Shown in pieces: positions 1 to 9,091 of a DNA stretch of 64,000 nt. This DNA is from Aromatoleum diolicum (lineage in GTDB: Bacteria; Pseudomonadota; Gammaproteobacteria; Burkholderiales; Rhodocyclaceae). Under the pieces are notes generated by a model that ran no database searches, was not told the origin of the DNA, and was given only the letters and a program-made list of their open reading frames with translations. Position 1 is the stretch's first letter, and each line of letters starts with the position of its first letter. The translations under genes and the position numbers were made by a program. The stretch is from positions 57,387 through 121,386 of the forward strand of contig NZ_WTVQ01000012.1 in the NCBI RefSeq assembly GCF_012910955.1. The letters are read 5' to 3'.

Positions 1-5
1 CGGCC

Positions 6-731
6 CTACTCCGGGGCTCCGCAACATTTCTTGTATTTCTTGCCGCTACCACAGGGACAGGGGTCGTTCCGCCCCACACCTGACGGCGTGGGTATCGAAG
101 GCCCGTCCACCGAAAGCAGCTCAAGCGAACCCAGATCGAGCTTGCGCCACTGCCTGACGATCGCACCCAGATTGCTCACGGCCAACTCCAGCCACTGCAT
201 GCGAGTACTGTCGTCCACCTGGACCGATGCCTCATCCGCCCACGGCGCCATCAACGCATCCAGCGCGTGGCGCACGGCTTGCGCCGCATCATCGGGCACG
301 CCGGCCTCCCAATCCTCGGGCCACAGTTCGAGTCCCTGCGCGAAACCCTCGATCCACTCCTCGCCAATCTCCAGCGAATCGCCCTCGCTGGACGCATAGC
401 AGAACGGCTCCCAACCTTCCGGCTCACCCAGCGTCGTCGCCAATTCGTTGTAATAGCGCCGCACCAACTGGATTGCACGCTGCATCTGGCTGCCCGAGCC
501 GAACGATACCTCGTCACCGTGCGCCGACCACACGGCCGGCAACCAGTCCTCGGCGGCGATCTGCACCGGCGAAGCCAGCACGGCGGCGAGAAAGCCGTCA
601 AGCATCTCAAGATTCATGCAGTCTTCGGGCACGACATCCGATGTCAGCAGCTCTTCAAGTGCCTCGAACTCATCGTCATCGAGCAATTGCGGGTTGTTCG
701 TATCCACGGATTCGGGGGCTTCGGTCGTCAT
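6..731 (-). CDS. YecA/UPF0149 family protein with C-terminal SEC-C zinc motif
   Basis: A 241-residue protein. The N-terminal and middle parts (roughly residues 15-190) are an acidic alpha-helical YgfB/YecA (UPF0149) domain with the typical LDGFLAAV stretch near residue 45. The last 20 residues form a SEC-C metal-binding motif, with the cysteines of CPCGSG and KKCC. SEC-C tails bind zinc and are found on SecA and on many proteins of unknown role; the molecular function here is unknown. The ATG at 731 is chosen because GGAG lies about 7 bases upstream, whereas an in-frame extension to 782 has no ribosome site. It follows the TrmB-like gene by 20 bp on the same strand, so co-transcription is likely. 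Family assignment is firm. Confidence 0.85.
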
Positions 732-751
732 CGTTTTCTCCGTCAGGCCGC

Positions 752-1456
752 TCAGCGTGCGCCATCCGACACGCGTGCGCAAGCGTCATTATCCAGATCG
801 CAGCACACGCGATACAGCATCTGGCCGGAATCGCGATACTTCCGTTCAAACGGCGTCAACGGCAACGGCGCCTCGAACACTTCCCAGCCAGTCTCGTGCC
901 CCGTTACCAATCCCAGCGCACTGGCAAACTCCTCGATATACACACGCCAGTTGCTGCGGCATTCAAGCAGGCCGCCGAGTCTTGGGATGAATGGAAATAC
1001 CGGGTGAGCGTGCCAGCGACGCGCCAGATGGCCAATCTTCGGCCACGGGTTCGGGTACAGGATGTAATGACGCGCCAGACGCAGACCGGCATCGCAGGCG
1101 AGACGCCAATAATCGACCAGATCGGCACGCACGAACACCATGTTCGTCGGCAACAGCGCGTCCGGATAAGGCTTGCGCCGGTTCAGGCGGTCTTCGGACT
1201 GATCCACGCCGATCACCCAGTGGTCCGGGAACATGCGCGCGAGCTGGATGGTGCTGTGCCCCACACCGCAGCCGGCGTCGAGAATCAGTGGCGCGCGCCG
1301 GTCCCAACCCGCCAGGCTGGCATCGAAGGCGGCACGGTTGTAGTCCGCGTAGGGCTTGCGAAACGGCTCGGCGACGTGCCGCTCGACGCGGCGCGCGAGC
1401 TGCTCGTGGATGCCGGCCTGGGCACTTTCTGGGATACGGGAATTTGCGTAACTCAT
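752..1456 (-). CDS. TrmB-like class I SAM-dependent methyltransferase
   Basis: A 234-residue Rossmann-fold methyltransferase. Motif I ([11 protein letters not shown], around residue 60) binds S-adenosylmethionine, and GVDQS follows as the acidic loop after beta 2. YPNPWPK corresponds to the FPDPWPK signature of tRNA (guanine-46-N7)-methyltransferases, with Asn replacing Asp, and the residues after it diverge from canonical TrmB. It may therefore be a TrmB paralogue with another substrate rather than the housekeeping enzyme. The ATG at 1456 has AAGGA at proper spacing; a GTG at 1474 does not. The 3' end of dusC lies only 14 bp upstream (stop at 1471), so dusC, this gene and the YecA gene read as one unit. 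Confidence 0.75.
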
Positions 1457-1470
1457 TGAATCCTTGATAT

Positions 1471-2466
1471 TCACGCTGCAAGCGCGGTGGGCTCTGCGAC
1501 GATGCCGTGGCGCATCAGCACCGCGTTGATTTCAGGCGGGCGACGCATAGGCCGGATTTCCTGGAAAAGGGTCTCGGCATGCGGGAAGTTCCGCTGCAGC
1601 AGGTTCAACCACTGCTTGAACCTGCCCGGGGCGTGAGCCGGCAGCACCTTGTCCTGCACCTGCCGCCAGAATGACGCCAGCAACGGACACAGTTCGCGCC
1701 ACTCGGCAGTGCGATCGGCGGCGGGAAACAGCGCGGGTGACGCGGCGCGGTGCATGCGAATCCGGCGCACCATGAACGGATCGGCCACCGCCCCTCGCCC
1801 CAGCATGACATCGGCCACTCCGCTTTCAGCACGACAACGCAACCAGTCCGTCTCCGACCAGACCTCGCCATTGGCAATCACGGGGATCGGCACCGCTTCC
1901 GCAATACGCGCGATCCACGGCCAGTGGGCAGGCGGACGGTATCCCTGAAGTTTGGTCCGCGCATGCACGACGATCTCCTCGACCCCGCCATCAGCGAGTG
2001 CCCGCGCGCAATCGAGCGCCTTGGCGGCATCGGACACGCCCAGCCGCATCTTGGCGGTGAAAGGCACGCCCGGCGGCACGACTGACCGCACCGCGGAAGC
2101 GATCGCAAACAGAAGTTCGGGCTCATCGAGCAACACTGCGCCGCCGCGGTGACGATTCACCGTCGGCGCCGGACAACCGAAATTCAAGTCGATCCCGGCC
2201 GGCTGAAGTTCCACGAGATGCGCGGCGTTATCCGCCAGGCAGGCGGGATCCGAGCCGAGCAGCTGCACGCGAACCGCCGTTCCGGCCGCCGTCCGGCCAC
2301 CGTTCAGCAGTTCGGGGCAAACGCGCCGGAAATAACGATGCGGCAGCACGGTGTCCGACACGCGTGCAAATTCGCACACAGCCCAATCGTAATCCCCGGC
2401 GCGAGTCAGGACGTCGCGCAGCACCGCGTCGAGCAAACCCTCCATCGGCGCGAGCAGCAGACGCAC
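1471..2466 (-). CDS. dusC: tRNA-dihydrouridine(16) synthase DusC
   Basis: A 331-residue FMN-dependent enzyme that reduces uridine to dihydrouridine in the tRNA D-loop. The start MxLLLAPMEG and the catalytic motif LNFGCPAP (Cys98, the proton donor) are typical. KMRLG and the HART/VIANGE motifs that bind FMN phosphate follow. Length and the absence of a C-terminal RNA-binding extension fit DusC better than DusA or DusB. The start is a GTG at 2466 preceded by AGGGG. It is the first gene of a three-gene minus-strand unit and is divergent from rpmE. Confidence 0.88.
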   Translation of the reverse strand: MRLLLAPMEGLLDAVLRDVLTRAGDYDWAVCEFARVSDTVLPHRYFRRVCPELLNGGRTAAGTAVRVQLLGSDPACLADNAAHLVELQPAGIDLNFGCPAPTVNRHRGGAVLLDEPELLFAIASAVRSVVPPGVPFTAKMRLGVSDAAKALDCARALADGGVEEIVVHARTKLQGYRPPAHWPWIARIAEAVPIPVIANGEVWSETDWLRCRAESGVADVMLGRGAVADPFMVRRIRMHRAASPALFPAADRTAEWRELCPLLASFWRQVQDKVLPAHAPGRFKQWLNLLQRNFPHAETLFQEIRPMRRPPEINAVLMRHGIVAEPTALAA

Positions 2467-2596
2467 CCCAGACCCCTGAACAGAAAGGGCTTATTGTACG
2501 GGCAATCCCGTAGCGACGAAAAATCCGCGACGCCGACAAGCTAGCGATCGCGGTGCGCCCAGCCCCTTGCGGGTTCCGCCATGACTCTCCTTTTAC

Positions 2597-2625
2597 TTGC
2601 CATGGACTGCGCGATGTCCGATAAT
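2597..2625 (+). promoter_or_regulatory. sigma-70 promoter of rpmE
   Basis: TTGCCA (2597-2602) and GATAAT (2620-2625) are separated by exactly 17 bases. Transcription would start near 2632, giving a leader of about 57 nt in front of rpmE. This is a direct pattern match to the -35/-10 consensus. Confidence 0.7.
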
Positions 2626-2648
2626 TCATGGTTTCCACTCGGCTTTTT

Positions 2649-2669
2649 GGGCGGCCACACTCACCGCCC
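2649..2669 (+). promoter_or_regulatory. hairpin in the rpmE leader
   Basis: GGGCGG (2649-2654) pairs with CCGCCC (2664-2669) around a 9-base loop, ending 11 bases before the AAGGA ribosome site. L31 genes in several phyla carry leaders through which the protein represses its own translation. That role here is inferred from position only. Confidence 0.45.
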
Positions 2670-2688
2670 GCTCGTTCAAGGAACCACC

Positions 2689-2907
2689 ATGAAAGCGGAC
2701 ATCCATCCCAAGTATGCAGAAGTCCAGGTCACCTGCTCCTGCGGCAATAACTTCACGACCCGCTCCACGATGAGCAAGCCCGCCCTGCACGTGGAAGTCT
2801 GTGCAGCGTGTCATCCGTTCTACACCGGCAAGCAGAAGATCGTTGATACCGCAGGCCGAGTGGAGCGTTTCCGCCAGAAGTACGGCAGCGTTCAGCGCCT
2901 CGGCTGA
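2689..2907 (+). CDS. rpmE: 50S ribosomal protein L31
   Basis: A 72-residue ribosomal protein of the zinc-binding (C+) type. Cysteines at residues 16 and 18 (CSCGN) and the later [11 protein letters not shown] motif supply the zinc ligands; the ending FRQKYG is typical of the family. The ATG at 2689 follows AAGGA with good spacing; upstream in-frame ATGs would add an unrelated extension. L31 sits at the central protuberance of the large subunit and bridges to the small subunit. The gene is monocistronic, with its own promoter and a strong terminator. Confidence 0.96.
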   Translation: MKADIHPKYAEVQVTCSCGNNFTTRSTMSKPALHVEVCAACHPFYTGKQKIVDTAGRVERFRQKYGSVQRLG

Positions 2908-2929
2908 GCCCCCGGCATCCGGTTCAAGA

Positions 2930-2955
2930 AAAAGGCAGCTTCGGCTGCCTTTTTT
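2930..2955 (+). terminator. Rho-independent terminator of rpmE
   Basis: AAAGGCAGC and GCTGCCTTT form a 9-bp stem around the tetraloop TTCG, followed by a T run. It begins 23 bases after the rpmE stop codon. Confidence 0.9.
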
Positions 2956-3108
2956 GTTCCCGGCCCTCACGGCATCCATCCCCCTGCTCCCTGATGTAAT
3001 TTGGTTGCGCACCGCAGCAGACGCGCCGCCCACGGGCCATTTTGCCAGCTAGAATTCGCACCTGACGATCAAAGACTCCGGAGCCCGTGCGCCCCGGGGC
3101 GACATAAC

Positions 3109-4749
3109 ATGACTGGTGAATCACCTCCAACCTCCCCGCTGCGACGCAATCTGTTTGGCGCGACGGGACTTGCGCTGCTAATCGCACTGTATCTGCTGAC
3201 CGGCGTGACCGGTCACGACCCTTGGCGGGGCGACGACGCACGGCACTTCGGCCCGATTTTCGAAATGCTGCAGGGTAACAACCTGCTGTTTCCCGCCATC
3301 GCCGGCCAGCCCCAGACTGACTTCCCGCCCTTGTACTACTGGTCCGGGGCCGTGCTCGCACGCCTGCTTGGCCCCTTCCTGCCGCTGCACGACGCGGCCC
3401 GTCTGGCGTCCACGCTATTCACGGCACTGGCGATTTTCTGGATCGCGCGCGCCGCAGCACGTCTCTATGGCCGACCGACCCGCACGCCCGCAGCGCTACT
3501 CACACTGGGTACGCTCGGACTGGTGCTGCATGCCCACGAAACACAGCCGATGATTGCGCTGATGGCGATGCAAGCGATGACCGTGGCGGGGCTGTCACTG
3601 GTCCCGACGCGCCCCGCACTGGGCAGCCTGCAGGCCGGCGCCGGCGCGGCATTGGCATTCCTGGCTGGCGGCCTTCCCGGCATACTGCTGACTGTTCCGC
3701 TGTTTCTGGTCGTCGTCGTCGGATGCCCGGAATGCCGCAATCCGCGCGCCAGCGGGGGCCTGATTCTCGGCCTGAGCCTGGCAATCGGCGCGTCCGCCTT
3801 GTGGCCGCTGGCGCTGCACTACCAGGCCCCCGAACTGCTCGTGCTGTGGTGGCGCACCGAATGGTCACAGCTGTGGAGCGACCCGCTCGGCGGCGGCGAG
3901 GCGTCACGACTGATAGAACTGCTCGTTTGGTTTGCGTGGCCCCTGTGGCCGATCGCGCTGTGGTCATTGTGGCGCATGCGGCGCCAGCTCGCACGCATTT
4001 CGTGGACGCTGCCGATTGCCGCTTTGCTACTCGCCTTCGGCTGGATCATCGCAAACGGCAGCCTCAGCCCCGCATCGATGTTGCCGCTGATCCCGCCGCT
4101 GGCACTACTCGCCGCTTCGGGAGTCCCCAGCCTGCGGCGCGGCGCGGCGAATGCCTTCGATTGGTTCGCGATCATGACCTTCAGCGTGTTCGCGCTGCTG
4201 GCATGGATAGCCTGGAGCGCACAGGTATTCTCCTGGCCACCCGGCCTCGCCCGCCACCTCGCCAGGATCGCGCCGGGTTTTGCGCTCCAGTATCCCGCCG
4301 TATCGGCCACCGCCGGCGTGCTGATCTGCGCCGCATGGGTGACACTGATGTGGTGGCTCCCCCGCTCCGCCAACCGCGGCCCGGCCAATTGGGCCATGGG
4401 CATGACAATGTTGTGGTGCCTCACCATTGCACTGCTGAAGCCCTGGTTCGATCACGACCGCAGCTACCGCCCCGTCGCCACCTCGCTCGCCATCGCGCTG
4501 GCGGGCGAGCGCGAGGGCTGCGTCGCAACCATGGGACTATCGACGAGCCAGCGGGCATCCTTCCATTACTTCGCGGGTCTGCGCCCGGAGAAGGTAGCGG
4601 GCAACACGACCCCCTGCGGCTTCCTCCTCGTATATGACGATCGCAACTCCACGACGCTCAAGCCGGCCGCCGAGTGGCAGCAGATCTGGGAGCACCGCCG
4701 CGGAGGTGGCAAACAACTCGAAATCTTCCGGCTCTACCGTCGTGACTGA
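3109..4749 (+). CDS. ArnT/PMT-family membrane glycosyltransferase
   Basis: A 546-residue polytopic inner-membrane protein with about 11-12 hydrophobic segments. The first segment ends in a periplasmic loop carrying HDPWRGDDARH, the acidic pair typical of the PMT/ArnT (GT-C fold) glycosyltransferases that use polyprenyl-phosphate sugars. QTDFPPLYYW shortly after is a further family hallmark. ArnT itself adds aminoarabinose to lipid A, but no other arn genes are nearby, so the donor sugar and acceptor are unknown. The ATG at 3109 is chosen because it directly precedes the signal-anchor region; its ribosome site is weak. It lies downstream of the rpmE terminator and so needs its own promoter. 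Confidence 0.78.
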   Translation: MTGESPPTSPLRRNLFGATGLALLIALYLLTGVTGHDPWRGDDARHFGPIFEMLQGNNLLFPAIAGQPQTDFPPLYYWSGAVLARLLGPFLPLHDAARLASTLFTALAIFWIARAAARLYGRPTRTPAALLTLGTLGLVLHAHETQPMIALMAMQAMTVAGLSLVPTRPALGSLQAGAGAALAFLAGGLPGILLTVPLFLVVVVGCPECRNPRASGGLILGLSLAIGASALWPLALHYQAPELLVLWWRTEWSQLWSDPLGGGEASRLIELLVWFAWPLWPIALWSLWRMRRQLARISWTLPIAALLLAFGWIIANGSLSPASMLPLIPPLALLAASGVPSLRRGAANAFDWFAIMTFSVFALLAWIAWSAQVFSWPPGLARHLARIAPGFALQYPAVSATAGVLICAAWVTLMWWLPRSANRGPANWAMGMTMLWCLTIALLKPWFDHDRSYRPVATSLAIALAGEREGCVATMGLSTSQRASFHYFAGLRPEKVAGNTTPCGFLLVYDDRNSTTLKPAAEWQQIWEHRRGGGKQLEIFRLYRRD

Positions 4750-4953
4750 GCCCTGCAGGCCCCCGCAACGTCTTCCCGCATGAGCCCTCCGTGCTCACGC
4801 CAAGCGTCTGCGCCAGGCTCACAACCCGTCTGAAACCCGCGCAAACGCAGTTCAGGCCGATGTCGGCACGCACCGGCAGCTTGAGCTGCGTCACTCGTGA
4901 GGAACAGTCTGCGGCGCCGGGCAAGCAAGGACGCCGCCGGCGTCGGCAGAAAA

Positions 4954-5505
4954 TCAGGCTTCGAGGCGCAGGAAGTTGTCGCGGTAGTGACGCAGTTCGC
5001 CGATCGATTCGTAGATATCGGCGAGCGCCTCGTGCTTGCCCTTCTTCTCGACCCCCTTGTACACCTCCGGACGCCAGCGCTTCGCGAGCTCCTTGAGGGT
5101 CGACACGTCGAGGTTGCGGTAGTGGAACCAGGCCTCGAGTTGCGGCATGTAGCGCGCCATGAAGCGGCGGTCCTGGCACACCGAATTGCCGCACATCGGC
5201 GAGGTACGTGCCGGCACATATTGTTGCAGGAAGGCGAGCATCTGCGCCTCCGCATCCGCCTCGCCGACGGGCGAGGCCTTGACGCGATCGATCAACCCGG
5301 ACTTGCCGTGGGTGTTTCGATTCCACTCGTCCATGCGCTCGAGCACGGCGTCGGGCTGATGCACGGCAATGACCGGCGCCTCGGCAACGGTGTTGAGCTG
5401 CGAGTCGGTGATCACGATCGCGATCTCGATGATGCGGTCGGTATCCGGCTCGAGTCCGGTCATCTCCATGTCCAGCCAGATGAGGTGATTCTGATCCTGT
5501 GCCAT
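4954..5505 (-). CDS. orn: oligoribonuclease
   Basis: A 183-residue DEDDh 3'-5' exonuclease that degrades RNA dinucleotides, including pGpG from c-di-GMP breakdown. The first acidic motif WLDMEMTGL (Asp12, Glu14) is diagnostic. The conserved DEWN and YRxxD stretches follow, with the general-base His and Asp in the C-terminal third. It is usually essential or needed for normal growth. In this window it would also serve the HD-GYP protein at 14717, whose product pathway ends in short RNAs. It is divergent from the M48 protease gene; the 42 bases between the two start codons must hold at least one promoter. Confidence 0.95.
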   Translation of the reverse strand: MAQDQNHLIWLDMEMTGLEPDTDRIIEIAIVITDSQLNTVAEAPVIAVHQPDAVLERMDEWNRNTHGKSGLIDRVKASPVGEADAEAQMLAFLQQYVPARTSPMCGNSVCQDRRFMARYMPQLEAWFHYRNLDVSTLKELAKRWRPEVYKGVEKKGKHEALADIYESIGELRHYRDNFLRLEA

Positions 5506-5580
5506 AATCGTTCGGCCCGCTTAAGCAAAGGCGCGATTGTGGCATAGATGCCCTTACCGACGCCTCCCCCCTGCCCACGA

Positions 5581-6840
5581 ATGCCTCCCGATACCTTCTC
5601 GACCCTGCTCCTAGCCGCTGTCGCCCTTACCGTGCTGGTCAAGCTCGCGCTGATGCTGCGCCAGATCCGCCACGTGCAGTCACGGCGCGAGGCAGTCCCC
5701 GGCCCGTTCGCCGAGGCAATCAGTCTCGACGCGCACCGCAAGGCGGCGGACTACACTGCCGCGCGGATGCGGCTCGGCATGATCGACACAGTCGTCGGCG
5801 CGCTGTTCGTGCTGGCGCTAACCCTGGGGGGTGGCCTGCAGGGCCTTTACAGAGCACTCACCGCGATGTTCGATGCCGGCGGCCTCACGCACGGTGTCGC
5901 CCTGCTCGCCAGCATCGGCGTGATGGGCTGGCTGATCGATTTTCCGTTGGCGCTGTATCGGACTTTCGTCATCGAAAAACGCTTCGGTTTCAACCGCATG
6001 ACGCCGGCGCTGTATGTTGCGGACCTCGCGCGCGAGGCCCTGCTCGCCACGCTGATCGGCCTGCCGGTGCTGGCCGCGGTATTGTGGCTGATGAGCGCGA
6101 TGGGCGAACGCTGGTGGCTATGGGTGTGGCTGTTCTGGCTGGGCTTCAACCTGCTCGCGCTGTTCATCTGGCCGACCTTCATCGCGCCGCTGTTCAACAA
6201 ATTCACGCCCCTCGCCGATGAGGCGCTGAAGGCACGTGTCGAGAACCTGCTCACGCGCTGCGGCTTCCGTTCGCGCGGCCTGTTCGTGATGGACGGCTCG
6301 CGCCGTTCGGCGCACGGCAACGCCTACTTCACCGGCTTCGGTGCCGCCAAGCGCATCGTGTTCTTCGACACCCTGCTCGACAAACTGAAGCCCGAAGAGG
6401 TCGAAGCGGTCCTCGCCCACGAACTCGGCCATTTCCACCACCGGCACATCTGGAAGCGGCTGGCGGCGATTGCTGCGATGAGTCTCGGCCTGCTGTGGCT
6501 GCTAGGCTGGCTGATGGCCCAGCCGTGGTTCTTCGCCGGGCTGGGCGTCGTGGATATGACCATGGGCGGCACGGCGGTGGCGCTCGCCCTGTTCGCCCTC
6601 GTGCTGCCCTTTTTCAGCTTCCCCGTGGCGCCGCTGATGAGCCACTGGTCGCGCGTGCACGAATTCCAGGCCGACGCCTATGCGGCGCGACAAACCCGCG
6701 CAGAAGATCTGGCCGAGGCTCTGGTCAAGCTGTATCGCGACAACGCCTCGACGCTGACACCGGATCCGCTCTTTTCGCGCTTCTTCGACTCCCACCCCCC
6801 TGCCGCACTGCGCGTCGCGCGCCTGCGCGCCAGTTCCTGA
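5581..6840 (+). CDS. M48 family membrane metalloprotease (Ste24/CAAX-prenyl protease type)
   Basis: A 419-residue integral membrane zinc metallopeptidase. The HExxH motif (HELGHFHH, encoded near 6418) supplies two zinc ligands and the catalytic Glu. The third ligand lies in the HEFQADAYA motif about 80 residues later. Several hydrophobic helices precede and follow the catalytic region, as in Ste24 and HtpX relatives. Bacterial members are linked to membrane protein quality control; the substrate here is unknown. The start is uncertain: ATG at 5581 gives a normal N-terminal membrane helix, ATG at 5548 adds a proline-rich stretch, and neither has a clear ribosome site. It overlaps the ribosome site of rsgA, with which it is probably co-transcribed. 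Confidence 0.88.
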   Translation: MPPDTFSTLLLAAVALTVLVKLALMLRQIRHVQSRREAVPGPFAEAISLDAHRKAADYTAARMRLGMIDTVVGALFVLALTLGGGLQGLYRALTAMFDAGGLTHGVALLASIGVMGWLIDFPLALYRTFVIEKRFGFNRMTPALYVADLAREALLATLIGLPVLAAVLWLMSAMGERWWLWVWLFWLGFNLLALFIWPTFIAPLFNKFTPLADEALKARVENLLTRCGFRSRGLFVMDGSRRSAHGNAYFTGFGAAKRIVFFDTLLDKLKPEEVEAVLAHELGHFHHRHIWKRLAAIAAMSLGLLWLLGWLMAQPWFFAGLGVVDMTMGGTAVALALFALVLPFFSFPVAPLMSHWSRVHEFQADAYAARQTRAEDLAEALVKLYRDNASTLTPDPLFSRFFDSHPPAALRVARLRASS

Positions 6841-6855
6841 GGAACCCGACTTCCC

Positions 6856-7806
6856 GTGAATTCACCGCACCCGCGCCAAGGCGACGACACGCTCAACGGT
6901 GTCATTACCGCAGCCTTCGGCCGCCAGTATGAGGTCGACGTTTCAGGACAGTCCGCCGCAGCCAGTTCCGGCACCGCGCAGTCTCTTCTGAAGTGCTATC
7001 CGCGTGGCAAGAAAAGCGTTTTCGCCTGCGGGGATGAGGTCGAAGTCAGCCCGAACAGCAAGGATCAGGGCGTCATCACGCAGTTGCATCCACGGCGCAA
7101 TCTGCTGTGGCGCTCGGACGCATTCCGCGAAAAACTCATCGCTGCAAACCTGACCCAGGTCATCATCGTCACCGCGACCGAGCCGGGTTTCTCGGACCTG
7201 CTAATCTCGCGCTGCATTGCCGCGGCGGAGAACCAGCAGATCAAGCCACTGATCGTACTCAACAAGGCGGATCTGACCGATGCACTGCCCGCAGCGAGAA
7301 AGATTCTCGCCCCGTTCGAAAGACTGGGCTACCGGGTGGTAGAACTGAGTGCACGTGAAGGCGCAGAACGTCTGCGCCCCTACCTTGCCGGGGAGCGCAG
7401 CATTTTCGTCGGCCAGTCCGGCATGGGCAAATCGACGCTCACCAATGCACTGATCCCCGAAGCCCGCGCCGCCACGCGCGAGATCTCGGAGGCGTTGAAC
7501 AGCGGCAAGCACACCACGACGTTCGCCCGTCTCTACCCGATGGACGGCGGCTGGCTGATCGACAGCCCGGGCCTCCAGGCATTCGGTCTGGCGCACCTGA
7601 CGCCCGACGATCTTGCCGCCAGTTTCATCGAATTCCACAATCATCTGGGCAAATGCCGCTTTCGCGACTGCCTGCACGACTCCGAACCCGGCTGCGCGCT
7701 ACGCGCGGCGATTGAAGCAGGCACCATCGACCCACGCCGCTTCGAGCATTTCAAGCTGATTCGCGAAGAAATCACCCAGGCAAAGCGGCAGACGCAGGGC
7801 TGGTAG
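6856..7806 (+). CDS. rsgA: ribosome small subunit-dependent GTPase A
   Basis: A 316-residue circularly permuted GTPase that matures the 30S subunit. It has an N-terminal OB-fold, then the permuted G motifs in the order NKADL (G4), GQSGMGKST (G1) and DSPG (G3). A C-terminal zinc finger carries the Cys/His ligands in KCRFRDCLHDSEPGC. It starts at a GTG (6856); the ribosome site TGAGGAA begins within the stop codon of the upstream protease gene, suggesting translational coupling. Confidence 0.95.
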   Translation: MNSPHPRQGDDTLNGVITAAFGRQYEVDVSGQSAAASSGTAQSLLKCYPRGKKSVFACGDEVEVSPNSKDQGVITQLHPRRNLLWRSDAFREKLIAANLTQVIIVTATEPGFSDLLISRCIAAAENQQIKPLIVLNKADLTDALPAARKILAPFERLGYRVVELSAREGAERLRPYLAGERSIFVGQSGMGKSTLTNALIPEARAATREISEALNSGKHTTTFARLYPMDGGWLIDSPGLQAFGLAHLTPDDLAASFIEFHNHLGKCRFRDCLHDSEPGCALRAAIEAGTIDPRRFEHFKLIREEITQAKRQTQGW

Positions 7807-7843
7807 CGCGGCCCGTTTCCCTGCACCCGATCTGCCGCACGAA

Positions 7844-7869
7844 AAAAAACCCGCCGAAGCGGGTTTTTT
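7844..7869. terminator. bidirectional terminator between rsgA and the thiolase gene
   Basis: AAAAAACCCGC and GCGGGTTTTTT form an 11-bp stem around a CGAA loop, with A and T runs on both sides. It can therefore end transcription of rsgA (+) and of the convergent thiolase gene (-). Confidence 0.9.
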
Positions 7870-7890
7870 CCTGTCCGGATACCGGATCGA

Positions 7891-9072
7891 TCAGATACGT
7901 TCCCAGATCGTCGTGATGCCCTGGCCGCCACCGATACACATCGTGGCCATGCCGTAGCGGCCGTTGGTGCGGATCAGTTCGTGCAGCAGCTTGGTGATGA
8001 TGACCCCGCCGGTCGCACCGACCGGGTGGCCGAGGGCGATCGCGCCGCCGTTCGGGTTGGTCTTCGTCGGATCCAGTTCGAGACCCTTGTTGACTGCGAT
8101 CGACTGCGCCGCGAAGGCTTCGTTGGATTCGATCACATCGATCTTGTCCAGCGACAGACCCGCACGCTGCAACGCGAGCTTGGACGCGGGGATCGGGCCT
8201 TCACCCATGACGTCGTTGGGCACGCCGGCGATGGCGTAAGCAACCAGGCGGGCGATCGGCTTGTGGCCACCGGCCGCGGCCTTGGCAGCGTCGGCCAGCA
8301 CCAGGAAAGCGGCAGCGTCGTTGATGCCCGAAGCGTTGCCGGCAGTCACCGAACCGTCCTTCTTGAACGCCGGCTTCATCTTCGCCAGCGCTTCCATCGT
8401 CGTCATGCGCGGATGCTCGTCGGTGTCGAACACCACCGGGCCCTTGCGGGTTTCGAAGGTGATCGGAACGATCTGGCTCTTGAAACGGCCTTCGGCAATC
8501 GCAGCGGCGGCGCGTTTTTGCGACTCCAGCGAAAAGGCGTCCTGATCCTCGCGGCTGATGCTCCACTTGGCGGTGAGGTTTTCAGCCGTGATGCCCATGT
8601 GGCCGACCCCGAACGGGTCGGTCAGCACGGACACCATCGCATCGATGGCCTTGGTGTCACCCATGCGCGCGCCGCTGCGCAGCGCCGGCATCAGGTAGGC
8701 ACCACGCGACATCACTTCGACACCACCGCCGATCGCGAAATCAGCGTCGCCGAGCATGATCGCCTGGGCCGAATTGATGATGGCCTGCTGCGCCGAACCG
8801 CACAGACGGTTCACCGCAAACGCCACGGAATCCATCGACATGCCGCCCTGGACCGTCGCCACGCGGGCAACATAGGCGTAGCGCGATTCGGTGGGAATGC
8901 AGTTACCGACGGTGGCAAAGGTCACTTGCTTGGGATCGACGCCGGCACGGGCGATCGCTTCCTTGACGACCACACCGCCCAGTTCGGCCGGTTCCATGTC
9001 CTTCAGCGAGCCGCCGAAACCACCCACTGCCGAGCGGACTGCGCTCAAAACCACAACTTCACGATTCGCCAT
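7891..9072 (-). CDS. bktB: beta-ketothiolase / acetyl-CoA acyltransferase (BktB-like)
   Basis: A 393-residue thiolase that condenses or cleaves acyl-CoA and acetyl-CoA. The nucleophilic Cys91 lies in NRLCGSA, the catalytic His in GHPVGATG near residue 349 and the second Cys in CIGGGQG near residue 380. The overall sequence resembles BktB of Cupriavidus, which accepts C4-C6 ketoacyl-CoA in polyhydroxyalkanoate synthesis, but a plain acetoacetyl-CoA thiolase (PhaA/AtoB) cannot be excluded. The ATG at 9072 follows a strong GAGGAGG ribosome site. The CobD-like gene lies 19 bp upstream on the same strand. Confidence 0.85.
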   Translation of the reverse strand: MANREVVVLSAVRSAVGGFGGSLKDMEPAELGGVVVKEAIARAGVDPKQVTFATVGNCIPTESRYAYVARVATVQGGMSMDSVAFAVNRLCGSAQQAIINSAQAIMLGDADFAIGGGVEVMSRGAYLMPALRSGARMGDTKAIDAMVSVLTDPFGVGHMGITAENLTAKWSISREDQDAFSLESQKRAAAAIAEGRFKSQIVPITFETRKGPVVFDTDEHPRMTTMEALAKMKPAFKKDGSVTAGNASGINDAAAFLVLADAAKAAAGGHKPIARLVAYAIAGVPNDVMGEGPIPASKLALQRAGLSLDKIDVIESNEAFAAQSIAVNKGLELDPTKTNPNGGAIALGHPVGATGGVIITKLLHELIRTNGRYGMATMCIGGGQGITTIWERI

Positions 9073-9091
9073 CTGTGCTCCCTCCTCGAAA

